Below are positions 48,058 through 60,420 of a DNA stretch of 64,000 bases, one piece after another. Numbering within the stretch: the first letter of the stretch is position 1; every line of letters starts with the position of its first letter. Position numbers and translations under genes: made by a program. The notes below the pieces were generated by a model. It did not search any database. It was not told the origin of the DNA and saw only the letters and a list, made by a program, of their open reading frames with translations. This stretch comes from Harmothoe impar (taxonomy: Eukaryota > Annelida > Polychaeta > Phyllodocida > Polynoidae), in the NCBI GenBank assembly GCA_947462335.1, contig OX381709.1, positions 38,930,904 through 38,994,903 of the forward strand, in the 5' to 3' direction.

Positions 48058-48179
48058 GGAACCAGGGTCACTGGGGGGATGGTTCAGGGGAGACTCACTA
48101 TATATTAAGCAATCATTGCACATGGACACCTCTGGAGGACTGTGTAAACCAGGGGTTAATGCAAGTCTTATCGACTAGA

Positions 48180-49414
48180 AACAGAATAACAAACGCTTTG
48201 CAGTGAATGCTCTTCTCTATGGTCAAAGAATGCGAGTTTATCATCAATAATGCTTCCATTGGCGAAACCCATCATACATCAAATGTTGTACGGACACACT
48301 TAGAGTTACAGTAATTCATTGAATGATGTTAAAATCTGAGTGTGTCACAAACAGTGCATTTAATACTTGTCATAATTGTCCAAAGCATGCTACATAATCC
48401 AAAGAAAGGATACTACTTTTTGTTCCCCTTCAATGAAATCAATTCAAAATTAAAGACATCTAAATTCAATTGCTCTTTGCGTGAATGTGTGCCATACCCT
48501 CTTTTAATCTTGTTCATCACTGCGTAATGTTGTTTCATGTACTTTCTTTCTTTTTCCTCCTGATAGCAGTGCACTTCTCGTGTTGTCCTGACTTTTTCTG
48601 ATAAGAAATAGTTCCTACAGAATATCGTGCATACCAATGTGCACTGTACTTCATCCATCCATATCAGTTTGAAACATGGGGTTCCTGGGTTCGATGGGAA
48701 TTAACCAAAATGGCAGACGTGAAAAACAAGGAGATGGCAAAATAAAACAAGATAACATAAATATTTTAAATAAAAGTGAAAACGCAGGAAAATGAGACAA
48801 GTGCTTTCCACCTGTAGGTCATTTGTCCCTGGAGTGTGGCACGTCCCTCTTACCTCCTCCAGTGGCTGAGTGGCGATCTGTCTCGGTAAACAATCTTAAT
48901 GAGGGGGTATCTTGTCCTTTCTGGAACACTGCAGCAGCGGTCTGGGAGCAGCCAGACTACCACCCAACTTTGTGGTGACTAATCAATAGTTGGTTATACA
49001 GGAAGGTTAGCATCTAGTCTAGAGGGTGGGGACTGCATGGTGGAGGGGTAGGGCGTATTATAAAGACGCCCTGTTATACCGATACCAATATCGCTGTATT
49101 ACATAGCAAACATGTTATTTTGTAGCATAATCCTTATGTCTGCCCAGGATCCTTAGCTCCACTTTGAGAACACTGAACTGCTCACATTACATGAGTGCTT
49201 TATATCATGTTTTCAGAATAATCCAAAAACTAGCAATCATGTTATGACCTTCTGAATATACCCATAGGCGGTACTGGTAATATTACATTGTATCTAAACT
49301 GGCGGAAGGCCCTATATAATGTATGAGATCAGACAAAAGCAGCCAGGGTGAGGTATACACAGTAGACACAGGGACGTTCATTGTGTCTAGGCAGGCTATA
49401 TACCCCCACCACAC
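48180..49414. other. Non-coding stretch; no gene recognised
   Basis: AT-rich, chance open frames only. Confidence 0.45.
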
Positions 49415-51770
49415 CCCTTGTAGGTGCTGTCACAGAGGTGCTGGAGGAGGAGGGATGAGACGGCGCAGGGGATGGAGGAGGGTAGTGAGTGGTAAGGGAA
49501 CGGGTGTAGAGAGATGGTTGGGGTCACCTGTACCAACCGCATGGCCTGGCCTCACCGTGCTGTCCTTGCCGTGGTGTATCAAGTGTGTGGGGGGTATTTG
49601 GGTGGATGTGAGCTGCTCCAGGGCTGCTGTGAGCTGCTCCGTCTGGTTGCAACCACCGCAGACACTTCCATCTATCAACCGAAGGGAAAATTGAACCTGC
49701 GGTAGACAGTGCCCCCTCTGGGGCACAACGCCCCTCATTGGCAAATGAACAAACGGGGACTTTATTACCAAACGTTTTGGCCACGTCTGCAGTGGGTCTG
49801 GCCTCAGAAGGGTGGGTAGTGCTCAGTAGGGTAGCTAGACTATGGGCATCCATCCACCATCATGCCAGTGCAAGCTGTCAAGGTAATACAAAACTAGGAG
49901 ACACCAGGGAAAGTAGAGCCAGACAGAGGCACATTAGTTATAAAAAGGGAGGGGATGTTTTCTTTGGAATGTACTGGAGGTTATAGAGGAAACAGGTGGA
50001 TCCATACCAAACATATTTGTAGTAGGTTGGTTGTTCTAGGATGACTTTGCCAGTCTTCAAGTGACTGAACTGTACATAGGAAAAAAGTGTTGCTTTATTT
50101 ATAGTAATATAGAAATTAACTTCATGCACTAGTTCATCCATACAACCAGACAACCAATACTATTAAAAATTAGATATCCATTTGATTACAAAGTGTCTGT
50201 ATGTTTTGATCGAAGCCCTGTGATCACTTTTAAGTGTTGACAACTCAACAATTCTGTTTCCACGGTGGAGTTGTCACTTGTGAAGGATGGATGAGTTGGA
50301 GGGGGGAGGGACATGTCAAAAAGCAACTCATAAATTCAGTTCACATATTCATGAGTCGGCTGTCACCATTACTAGGGCATCTTATTCGCCATAATGAAGT
50401 CCTGTAGCCGTTGCCCTTTACCTGAAAAATAGTCCAGCCAGTCGTGACAATTGTGGTGGGACAGGAAAATGAATAATGTTTGTTAAAGAATTTAAATACT
50501 TTTCCTCCTTATTGCCCGTTTTGCAATATATCTAAAAAGGGGGGAAAGAATTGCAGAGAAATCAAAGCAATTGGATTCTTGATGAGCTCGGGACCATTGG
50601 ATTTACATCCAAAATGAGGGATTGCTCAAGCAAAGGAAATAAATAACTCCTCTAAATTAGGATCTGGTAACCTTTACCCGAATGTGATTATGTTTACTGG
50701 TAAGCTTGACTGGAGTGGGTAGTAGGCATTCAGGCCTTAATCACACACTTCTAATCTACATGTGCGTAGTTTTCATTTGGATCATTTATCAGGATAGCCA
50801 GGTTTATATCAACTCATCAGTTGGGCAATATAGACACAATTAGGACTCTGCCTGGCCAGGGCCCTTTATCACAGAGGAAGCCATGGGTGTGGAGGGCAGC
50901 ATCTTTACAAGATCTAGACCATTCAAGACCTCCAAGTAGGTACGAGAGCTCTACTCCTAATGTTAAATTGAGCTATTCACATCTGCCTACCACTGCGTGT
51001 ACTACCTAAAGCCACTGTGATTAATTCAGGGCACAGCCCTTAGACGACATGGGTCATCAGTTAGAACATGCCAACAACGTTTTATAACGTTTCTCTATGT
51101 CTCCTTATTGTGGCAGAACGTTGAATAACGTTACAAACGTTATTTCGACGTAAAATAACGTATTTTTGTCAGCTGGGCACACTTTGTGGTGCTCAGCATG
51201 AAGGACTATCCTCCAGGCTGAATACTGAACTCAGGAATGAACCTGGTGTGAGGCATGGGTTAAGTGTATCTATAACAAAGGACTCTGGATATTCAACGAA
51301 CACCAAGAATATAATCATATACGATAATAGAGTTTATACTTTCTAATAAATGATTACACAAGTGCTGATAATAATTATAGCATCTGATGGTTAGCTAGTA
51401 TTGGATGGTCGGGATGGCAACTGTAAAAGATAATAATGTAACAAGCAACATGTAGATACATCAGATTTTAGTCTCCCCATTCAACACCACTGATTGTGAT
51501 AATATATTACATATCTAATGGGACTAGAGAGACTAGTGTTCTTCCTTGCCTAGCTCTGCTTATAAATACTGCTAACAGAGATACTTCTGAGTCAAGTATC
51601 CAAACATATCAGTGGACACCACATTCAGGTCTAACTATAGTCAATTACCAAAACAATAAACTCTCACACCCAGGCAACAGGGAGATGCATTTGTCTACTA
51701 CTATGACAATGCATATTACAAATGTTTCGAAATTTCCTGATGAATGGTTTCGGGACCAGTGAGGATCCGT
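49415..51770 (+). repeat. Diverged tandem duplication II, copy A
   Basis: Colinear with 52005-54540 at an offset near 2.5 kb. Matching blocks: 49600-49700/52140-52240 (GAGCTGCTC region, AAAATTGAACC), 49822-49890/52318-52388 (nearly identical), 50340-50460/52840-52960 (TCACATATTCATGA, TTATT-GCCATAAT), 50580-50650/53118-53190 (GATGAGCTC, ATCCAAAATGAGGGATTGCTC), 51010-51070/53560-53620 and 51480-51730/54205-54470 (TTCAACACC, CTAGTGTTC-TGCCTA). Carries an AACGTT element absent from copy B. Confidence 0.85.
51071..51180 (+). mobile_element. AACGTT-repeat MITE, copy 2
   Basis: AACGTTTTATAACGTTTCTC, AACGTTGAATAACGTTAC and AAAATAACGTATTTTTG, ending TCAGCTGGGC. Copy B of the surrounding duplication has no such sequence at the matching place near 53620, so it inserted after the duplication or was lost from B. 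Confidence 0.75.
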
Positions 51771-52004
51771 TCGGACCAGTACTTGGAGTTGAAGCTTGTG
51801 TAATAAATTCTTTTCATGTATCAAGAACATTTACTTCTGATCCCTGTTGCATATTGGATAGTAATGACTGACTAAAATGTGTAGATTAATAATTTTACAA
51901 TTACTCATTGGGCAATCGTTATGAAACAGACCATGGTATGTATAGTTGGAGGTAATGTATAATATAGTGTCTAGGCATGGTATCCACCTTGGTACTCCCA
52001 GATG

Positions 52005-54540
52005 TATTAACGCTTTGTTGGTGCTGCAGGAAGAGGCATGAGGCGGGGGGATCGATGGTGGTGACAAGCGGAGAAGAGATGAACACCTGTACCTGCTGCA
52101 TACTCCATGTTGTAATGTATATTGGTATGGTAGGTAGGTATATGGGTGGGTTTGAGTTGCTCTAGAGCTGCTCTTAGCTGCTCTGTATGGGTGCAACCAC
52201 CTCAGGCCCATTCATCCATCAGTTGAAGGTAAAATTGAACCAATGCCAACCAGCAACCTACTTTGGTATAACGCCTCTGATTGGCAAAAATACCTAGTAG
52301 CAGTGGGTCCGGTGATGTTCAGTAGGGTAGCTAGACTATATTGACATCCATCTACCATCATGCCAGTGCAAGCTGTCAAGGTAATAGAAAACTGGGAGAT
52401 ACCGTGGAACATGGAACCAGATGGACATTAGTCATGAAAGGCGAAGGGGTGTTTCCTTTGGAATGTACTCTCGGAGGCTGATGGGTTAATATCAGGTATA
52501 GTAGGGTCAGTGGTGGGATGAGTAAGTTGCAGATATATACCAGTGACTCTCCTGAATAGCCACGTGTATAAAAATTACGTTGCATGATAGGAAACCCCCT
52601 CATATTTTCATACTTTAATTGATATCTCCTAATATACCAAAAGCATTCCGATTTGAATACACGAATACATACCGCAGAGTGTCTGTACGTTAAATTAGAC
52701 TTTCTTTTTAGATATCACTGAAGTCTAGCTTAAATGCCTTGCTACTATGCAGTACCATATTCAAGGATTATACTGCCACAACGAAGTTGGGTGATGGAGC
52801 AAGAGGGGCCCATGTAAAAAAAGCAGCTTTTAAATTGAGTTCACATATTCATGATCCTGCTCCTAACATAACTAGCATACCTTATTTTCCATAATCAAGT
52901 GCTGTATTTTGCCCTTCAGCTAAAAACCGGCATAGCAATCACTTTGGGCATTATGTGGCTGGGGAGGAACTTGTCAAGCAAACAAAATGAAAATGTTAGC
53001 ATGAATGATTAATGTCTGTCCGAGTATTTAAATCTTGTTCCCATCCTCACTTCCCCTTGTACCAATTGATTTAAAAAGAAGGAGGAAATTATAGAAAAAA
53101 TGCGAAGCGAATGGACTCCTGATGAGCTCAGGACCAATGAAGTTAAATCCAAAATGAGGGATTGCTCATGTAAATGAAATAAATTGCTCATGTTAAGGAA
53201 GGATCTGATGTATTTTCCACAACATGATTTCCCGTAGGCTTGGGAGGAGTAAGTTGTATCGTGGCTGGGTCACACGCTCCTAGTAAAGACAGACTCGTGT
53301 ATACCTGTGACAATAAGATTACCAGGTTGACTTTTGCACACCATTTGGCCCATATCTCTTCCACACACTTGGGCCTCAATTGGACTGGAGCCCTTTACCC
53401 CAGAGGAGGGACCATTTCAATGTTGTAGGGGCAGCAGAGCAGAAGGTCCTGACACGATCTAGAATTAGGGCTATTCAGGACACCTGAGCAGCTGTGGGCA
53501 ACTCCTGATGTTAAACCGAGCTATTCACACCTAACAGAGCCCCAGTCAACTGAACTGAAGACACCACGATTAGCTCAGGTCATTGCCCCTGAACCACATG
53601 GGTCAGCAAATATCACACATGCTAATAAAAGCAGCTCCCTTTAAGCTCCTCCTGGAAGTATACTACATGCCTGTAATACGTCCATAGCCCCTGTGATGAT
53701 ATTAAAGACCCTCTAGTAGTCCCCCATTCAGAGCCACACCATAGATGCCCATAGCTGTCTGGTCTTCTGACTAGGAAATTAAAGAGCAGGGAAATGACAG
53801 AAGATCCCCCTGCCTGAATGAGGGGCTCAGAAAAGGTGTGAAGGGCAGGGGTTATATCAGGGCGGGCGGGATGGGGAGCTCTGGCTGCTCAGTGCGTAGC
53901 TGAGACACCAAGTCTGATATGAAAGTACCGAGGAGAGGGGTAATATCAGCATGCCACATGTAATATACTTATAAGACTGGAAATCTAAAATTTAGTGTGA
54001 TACCTCTCACTAAAACCGTAACGTTGCCATCCAAACCTAGAATTGATGCATACTTTGATACGTAAATGGTTGTTTTCAAAATAGGTGCTCACAGAATAAC
54101 TAACTGCTTTTCTGCAGTTTTGGGATTATACAGAAAGGTGAGGCTGGCAACTGTGGATAAGGCTACAGGAACACGATATATCAGACTTAAGTTCTGTACA
54201 GTCTCCCTCTTCAACACCGCCGCTTATTTTCAACATCACATGATTAATGGGGCAGGGGAGACCAGTGTTCCTGCTTGCCTAACTCTGCTTACACTGCTAC
54301 CAGAGATAAGGACATAAGGAAAGTGTCTGAGTCAAGAAACTAAGCTTATCAGTGGGCACCACGTCCAGGTCCGACTAAAGTCAATGGCTGAGACAATAGA
54401 CTTGTTCTCACACCCAGGGAAATTCACCAGCCTTCCACAGCAGCAGTGCTCATTAGGAATGTTTTTGGATTTATTTGCAGTACTATTTCTTGTTGATGCA
54501 ATGCAATAGGCGACACTCGCAGACGGGTCCATTGGGAATG
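52005..54540 (+). repeat. Diverged tandem duplication II, copy B
   Basis: Second copy of 49415-51770, directly following it. The open frame on the minus strand of copy A (49524-49853) is interrupted by a stop in the matching stretch here, so the shared sequence is not obviously protein coding. Best block 52318-52388: GTAGGGTAGCTAGACTAT and CATGCCAGTGCAAGCTGTCA are identical to copy A. Confidence 0.85.
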
Positions 54541-57486
54541 ACAGATGCTTATTTGCATTGATAAGAATACAAAACTCTCATTTTATTTGGTCTTGCAGAG
54601 AACACCTCACAAAGAGATATTGTTTCGAAATGGATTCCCTATGGTGTAGGACCTTTCCCTTTTGCCCAATGCTTTGAAATTCCCTTATTCTAGCATCAAT
54701 CAAGTTCCCTCTATTTCTAACTCCTCTTCGATAACAAAACAGTATATTCCCAACTAACTATTTGCCCATGAGTGAGTTGATATACCGTGGGAAAACTGTA
54801 TGCCCGATGTTCAGTCAAATATGTTAGGCTTCTATAACCTATGATGGATGCCATGATAATAACCCCCCCCCCCCCCGGCATGTAGGTCTGAATCCCCGTT
54901 TGCTTTCCTCCAGGGTGTTGATGATAGCTTTGGCTATTCGTTCACGTGACTATGGGCACTAAATCATATAGCATAGTATTATTACGATCAAATTGGAGAT
55001 ATAATATATGAGTACTCAATCATAGTGTCAGTAGTACATTACCGCCACATTCGCATTCTCAGTTCATGTAATATGAACCTGGTTTTACAATATTTTTACA
55101 TTTGCTAGTTGAAATAGCAGGAAATGTGTTATGTAGATATGTAGTTTGCTCCAGGGAACTTCCTACTTTGATAACACTGAAGAACATAATAGTTTACACA
55201 CAAAGACGTATACATAACAAAGGTAGTACGCAGTAGGCTATTATAAGGAACTACTCTTACATTAAATAATACGCCCTTATCGCATTTTGAGAGTCTAGTT
55301 ACACTTTGATCTTACAGTTTTTACAGACCCAATAGATACTTCTTCTTTCCTCATACTTACAGATGCATATTGAACTGATATTCTGGAGTGCTACTTTACA
55401 TCTCTGCCTCTCTTCACAGAAAATATGTAACCTACACACTTCATATGATAAGCTCAAGAGGCAAGCTGATAAAACAAACTGATAATTATTATTTCACAGC
55501 TCAACTAGACTCAGGGAGAGGACTGCATTCCATGCCTTCGCCTGGGCTGGAGGCATCTGAAGGGTTACCAAGGTCGGATTCTTTACTAGATCCCAAGTGA
55601 TTAGAATTGCCAGGACTGCAGTGTGTCCTGAATGCGAGATGCTCTCCGGGGCAAAACATGGGTCTCCTGCCGTAAATAGCAAACAGACAAAAGCTGGCTC
55701 GGGAATGGGAGCCATTGTTTTTTTAAACTGTAATTACGGTCATTAACGCTTCCGTTAATATTTTTAAACATTTCACCTTCTCTGCCCCCAAACAGGTTTG
55801 CACAGCCCTGGCTATTTCTGCCTTGCCCATCTTGTTTTGGTGTCTTCAGCTGCCCTCTGCTACTGTTTATTTACTCCTTTCCCTCTGACAGTGGCTTCCC
55901 CATCTATCATAACAAACAAAGTAAACACACTCAAGATATCTTAGCTGGGATGCTTGGAGGATGATACATTGGGTCTGCGAAAGTTTGCTCAAACAATCGA
56001 CCTTTGAGGAATATGGATACTTCTACAATCCTCAAGAGAGTAATCATAATTGATGACGATCAAGTCTTTCCGGTATTTCAGTATTATCGGAACTGTTTGA
56101 TTCATCACCATACAACTATCTCATTATAACTGCCTTCACTGTTAAAAAATATAAAAAATAAAATAGAAGGGAAAATTCTAGAAATAAAATTTAATGGAGG
56201 AACCTGATTACAACTGTATCTATAGATAATACTATCTTAACATGCATGTGTTCTCATGATGTCACCAATGCTACAACAGTGCTGCTCAATGGGCATCAAG
56301 AACAGAATTGGTATTTTTGTCTGAAATGGAAAGGAAAGGGGGTGGGAGAGTTCCCAATCCCTCCGGACATGGTTATATGGAGTGCAACATACAGTTACCA
56401 CTAATGCTCCCAGCCGGGGATTCCCATTGTGACCTGCTACCGACTCGACGATCAGGATTCCATGAAAATAAAGTGAATGTCCTAGTCGTTGGGTACCTGA
56501 GCAGAATAAGACCAAAAGCCTCCCCCATGCAGGTGTACGCCCACACCTAGCTACACCCCCTACTACTCTACACTGTGCAGTGGGGAACTACTGAGCTACT
56601 CACCACTCACCAAACTGCTCATTTCTACCGTATGCCTGGTCACGACTCCCTCGCCAACAGAGGGAGCCCCATAGACGACCGGAAGGCAATCAAGGTGGTC
56701 GGTCCTTGTGGTAAGTAGTGGGGTCCCTTGAACGCCTATCTCCATGGAGCCTGGTCGGCTCGGCTACCGGTACCCCTTGACTAGTGCATGGTGAGTGCGT
56801 AAAGGTTTGCCTATTCTAAAGTAACAGTTTACCTATTCTAAAGTTTAGGCTAAGGGATGCTAAGGTTACTCTAAACATTATGATGCATAATATATTATAC
56901 TACGACTGAAATTGATCCCCCCACCCACATCTTCCTTTGTGTTCTACTCTTTCATTGTATAGCTTACAACCGTCTTAGTTTATTCCTTGGTTGTCAAGGC
57001 TTTATAGCTCTCCATTCCTACACATTTAAACCAATATACAAGAAAGTACCAGTCTATGGTACAATTCCAACTAGACTGAATCAAACCCGTGGACACGACA
57101 CTTGAATGTCTGCCTAATCAGATTCTATGTCGGAAATTGTTTACTTTAACCTCAGAAAATCAAACACAAATCCTAATTCCTTTTTTAAATATATGAGAAT
57201 AGCATGCGTGGTCAACCGCTTTTCGCAGAAGAACAAGTTAGACGCCTTTTTCTTCTGTCAAATTCAGAAATCAACTCGCAGATAAACAAACATGGGGATT
57301 GCTATACACAGAAGATTAATCAACTGGACCCCGGATCTTGGTGTTCTGGTATGGTACAGCTTAATGTTACCAATATCTGGGAACATTTATATGTTGCTAT
57401 TTTCTCGTTTTTAATAGTTGTCAAACAATCACTGCATCAAGGTAATTCAGACCTGGCCACTCCATACGCGCCTAATCAGAGACGGT
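54541..57486. other. Non-coding stretch; no gene recognised
   Basis: 14 C at 54863-54876; AT-rich otherwise. Open frames at 56237-56550 (both strands) and 57204-57488 have no recognisable domain. Confidence 0.5.
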
Positions 57487-58440
57487 AGTAGCCCTGGGCC
57501 TATAGCTCTCCTAGCTCTGATCCCGGTGGGGAACTGTAAAATATTATAGGTGCCTGGAGGAGACTGAGTGATGTTACTGGAAAACTGTCAACGATGATAA
57601 TTACCATCATCCGTAGGATACGGTAGCCAAGGGCAGGCCGAATATCAGGCCAAAAAAAGAGGTTTGTTTTAGGTAACATAGCATGAACATGTAGGGTCGG
57701 TAGGTCGGATTTTTTAAAAACTTTTTGTTTAAAAGTGAAAGTACTACCCGGCCTCTTCGAAGACCCGAAAATTGACCCAAAAAGGCTAAAAATAAGGAAA
57801 TTTCTTCAAAATTGCATAAAAAAAACGTAGGGTCGGCCCTCTTTTGATAGGGTCGGTCGGATGACCTGAAACAAACCTTTTTTTTGCCTCAGTACACCCT
57901 TCCCCTTATCGCGGTCAGAATCCCACTGTACGACCTATCCTGAGAGTCATCTATAAAATTAATTGCACTCCAACTGCCAGTACATGTACAAGTGTTACTG
58001 GCCCTCTGTCTGTAAACCAGTTCTAGCGAACAAAGAAATGTGATAATGGTCTTGTTTATGTATTCGTACCTCTAGAAGCTGAAATGGTGGTTGTTAATGA
58101 TAATCATTGTTAGGTCAGTGATAATTTATAGCTACCTGCCTAAGTGCTTCCTTGTTTAAATAGTGGTCCTTAAAAGCTCAGTGCTGATGAATATCTTGTT
58201 CTAGTCTTCCTATTGTGCAGGCTCTTACATTATATTATCCTAAACAATGCGATAGGTGTCTGTATTTACATAGAAGTACTACATTGTATTTCCCCATAAT
58301 ATGCTAGTCTTAAAGGAAAGCATAAGGTATTTTGCGAAACTCTACTGTGGCATCCAAGATAAAAAATGAAAGACCTAGAAGTTGTAGACCATGATCAATC
58401 CTTGCCAGGCGGTGCTGTTGATCAAAGCCACACCAACCTG
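57487..58440 (+). repeat. Diverged tandem duplication III, copy A
   Basis: 57487-57640 matches 59080-59240 (GTAGCC-GGGC, TGTAAAATATTATAGG/TGTGAAATATTGTAGG, GATACGGTAG, AAGGGCAGGCC); 57932-57970 matches 59259-59296 (ACCTATC-TGAGA); 58340-58430 matches 59465-59550 (ACTCTACT-TGG-ATCCAA, CTTGCCAGG). Interrupted by the AGGTTTGTTTCAGGT element, absent from copy B. Confidence 0.72.
57648..57889 (-). mobile_element. MITE with AGGTTTGTTTCAGGT ends, copy 2 (inverted)
   Basis: Reverse complement of the 30.2 kb element, sharing TTTGTTTCAGGTCATCCGACC-like left end (in part), GGGCCGACCCTACG, TTTTTATGCAATTTTGAAG and GTCGGTAGGTCGGA. Similarity looks high along its length, so the family was probably active fairly recently. 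It splits copy A of duplication III. Confidence 0.8.
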
Positions 58441-59074
58441 GAGAGACATGCATAGCCTCCTGTTTATTGATGAACACCATTAGTGTTCACAATAAAAGGG
58501 GCATAACAAGGGGGTGCAATTAAATGTCACACCACATTTGCTGTTTTTTAATGTGCCGGCTCGGCTACAGCTCACTCAGAAAATAGAGACAGGCAATGTC
58601 ACCAAATATCAGTTGATAGTGGATCCAGGAAATGTTTGTGCAAATAGGAAGGGGACGAGGTAACTGAAGCAGGGAGCACATATTACAGCTAATAGCAACT
58701 CTAGCAAGTTGCAAAATATAACTTCCTCTTACAGCAAGCATGTACATAGACACTTGCTGTGTTTCTATTATCAGGACCTGTTTTTTTTTTTTTTTTTAAG
58801 TTGGGTAGTCTTGAAGGTGAACTATGACATACAACGTGATTCTCAAGTTCAGAATACCTTTCATACCTTATATTTTAAGGCCTATTTTGGACTAATTGGA
58901 CTATAGACCCTAAACTGTAAAAGGCATGGTTCTTCCAACAATGCACCAATAGAATTCAAACATGGACGTCACATATACAACCCAGCTAACAGAAATAACG
59001 TTTTGCCATAATAAGGAGCCATAGAGAAACGGTATATAACGTTGTTTAACGTTTACTGGGAATGTCCTTACTAG
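58441..59074. other. End of duplication III copy A and spacer; no gene recognised
   Basis: Contains an 18-base poly-T at 58781-58798 and the inverted AACGTT element at 58979-59061. A plus-strand open frame at 58709-58906 runs through the poly-T and is not credible. Confidence 0.5.
58979..59061 (-). mobile_element. AACGTT-repeat MITE, copy 3 (inverted, shorter)
   Basis: Read on the minus strand: CCCAGTAAACGTTAAAC, AACGTTATATACCGTTTCTC, TATGGCTCCTTATTATGGC, AAAACGTTATTTCTG and TTAGCTGGG. The words line up with the 45.2 and 51.1 kb copies; ends CCCAG/CTGGG suggest a short terminal inverted repeat. Confidence 0.7.
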
Positions 59075-59570
59075 AATCTGTAGCCTAGGGCTATGTTTTC
59101 GTCCTGTGAACCAATTGTAAGCTGTGAAATATTGTAGGCGCCTAGGGGAGGCCAGCTGAGGTTAGAAGAAAACCATGAACAATGGTACGAGGCCATCATC
59201 TGTGCGATACAGTAGTCAGGGGCAGACCAAGGGCAGGCCCCATCCACCCACCCTCATGACCTATCATGAGACCCATCAACGTAATCTTGCACTACACATA
59301 CACACTCTTGCACAGCTACTGAAAATATGGAAGTCGGAGAGATAATGGCCCTGAGGTCGAAGAGCGATTCTGCCTAGCCAGGCATGGACCCGATTGTTCG
59401 AAAAGTATATCGATCTAGGTGTCTCTCTTCATAAATATGGTGGCTGCATAGCCGCGATAAATGCATTAGGTATTCTGATGAACTCTACTCTGGTATCCAA
59501 CATAACAACATGGCCAGAAGGATACAGTCTAAATAAGTTCTTGCCAGGTGCGCATGTAGATGACAGAAGA
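59075..59570 (+). repeat. Diverged tandem duplication III, copy B
   Basis: Second copy of the 57.49-58.44 kb sequence at an offset of about 1.1-1.6 kb; shorter than A. An open frame at 59394-59621 falls partly in it but the matching frame in A is broken. Confidence 0.7.
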
Positions 59571-60234
59571 CAAAGGCACAACGCCACGGACAGAAGGCAT
59601 TGCCTTAGGACTGCTTATTGACTGCGGGCGCTTGTCTCCACAATGAAGGGGTGGAAGAGGTTGATCAAGTCATGTGCTCTTTATCTTAGTATTATGTTTG
59701 GGATAAATACAGCGAAATAAACTTTGTACATCGGTAAGTCACTGTACTGCAAGATGTTTTCTTTTGAGTTGTTGGGTGTCAAAGAATTCCAATGGGTAGA
59801 GAAATGATACTTATCTAACTGGATGTGGCTGAGCATGGGTGGCAATAAATATCATTCTATACCAATTAGCCACATGCAGATAATACCCAGTGTCCAGTGT
59901 TGGTGATGACCTTCAAAGAGGCTTGCACTTCTGAATGTACCTGCGAAGCAGCGCGGTGAGTTGTGCGTAATTGTGAGACAGTACAGAAGGGTGAAGTATG
60001 AAAAGTATCAATAATGAGCATTTTATGTATTCATGGGAATATGAACCAAATGCATGGCTCAGTAATATTATAGACATATGTCAGACTCGGCTAGTATAGG
60101 GTTGTGGCCAGCAGCAGGGGTAGGAGGAGGTGGATGAGCTGCTCATCATTAGCATGCAGGCATGCAGGTAGCTCAGCATCCATCAACACGTCTAGGGAGG
60201 TAGGGAGGGCTTGGCCTGTATTGTCCTGACCGTC
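59571..60234. other. Non-coding spacer; no gene recognised
   Basis: Ordinary sequence with GCATGCAGGCATGCAGG at about 60154 and one GAGCTGCTC at 60136. Confidence 0.45.
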
Positions 60235-60420
60235 ACACTTGGTTCACCCTGGAGGGTTAATGATGGAGCAACAAGGCCCACCAGACAGTCTCCCTCCTCC
60301 TCCCTGCCCCAGACAGGGGCACACTACCTCGAGCTACTCCTCATGACTCACCATACAATTGATTAGTGGGGCAGGGTCCAGGACCTTTATGGCCCTGCAA
60401 CAGGCATTCAACCCTGTACG
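60235..60420 (+). repeat. Diverged tandem duplication IV, copy A
   Basis: Matches 61450-61605: CTCGAGCTACTCCT, GACTCA-CAT, ATTAGTGGG, CCAGGACCT and GGCAT-C-ACCCTGTAC occur in the same order. The copies are separated by about 1.2 kb that includes a minisatellite. Confidence 0.72.

Noticed and set aside
49430..52412. Similar minus-strand open frames in both copies of duplication II as a possible duplicated gene
   Set aside because: Similarity follows the DNA duplication. The matching frame in copy B contains a stop and frame changes, and there are no recognisable domains, so a protein gene is not supported.
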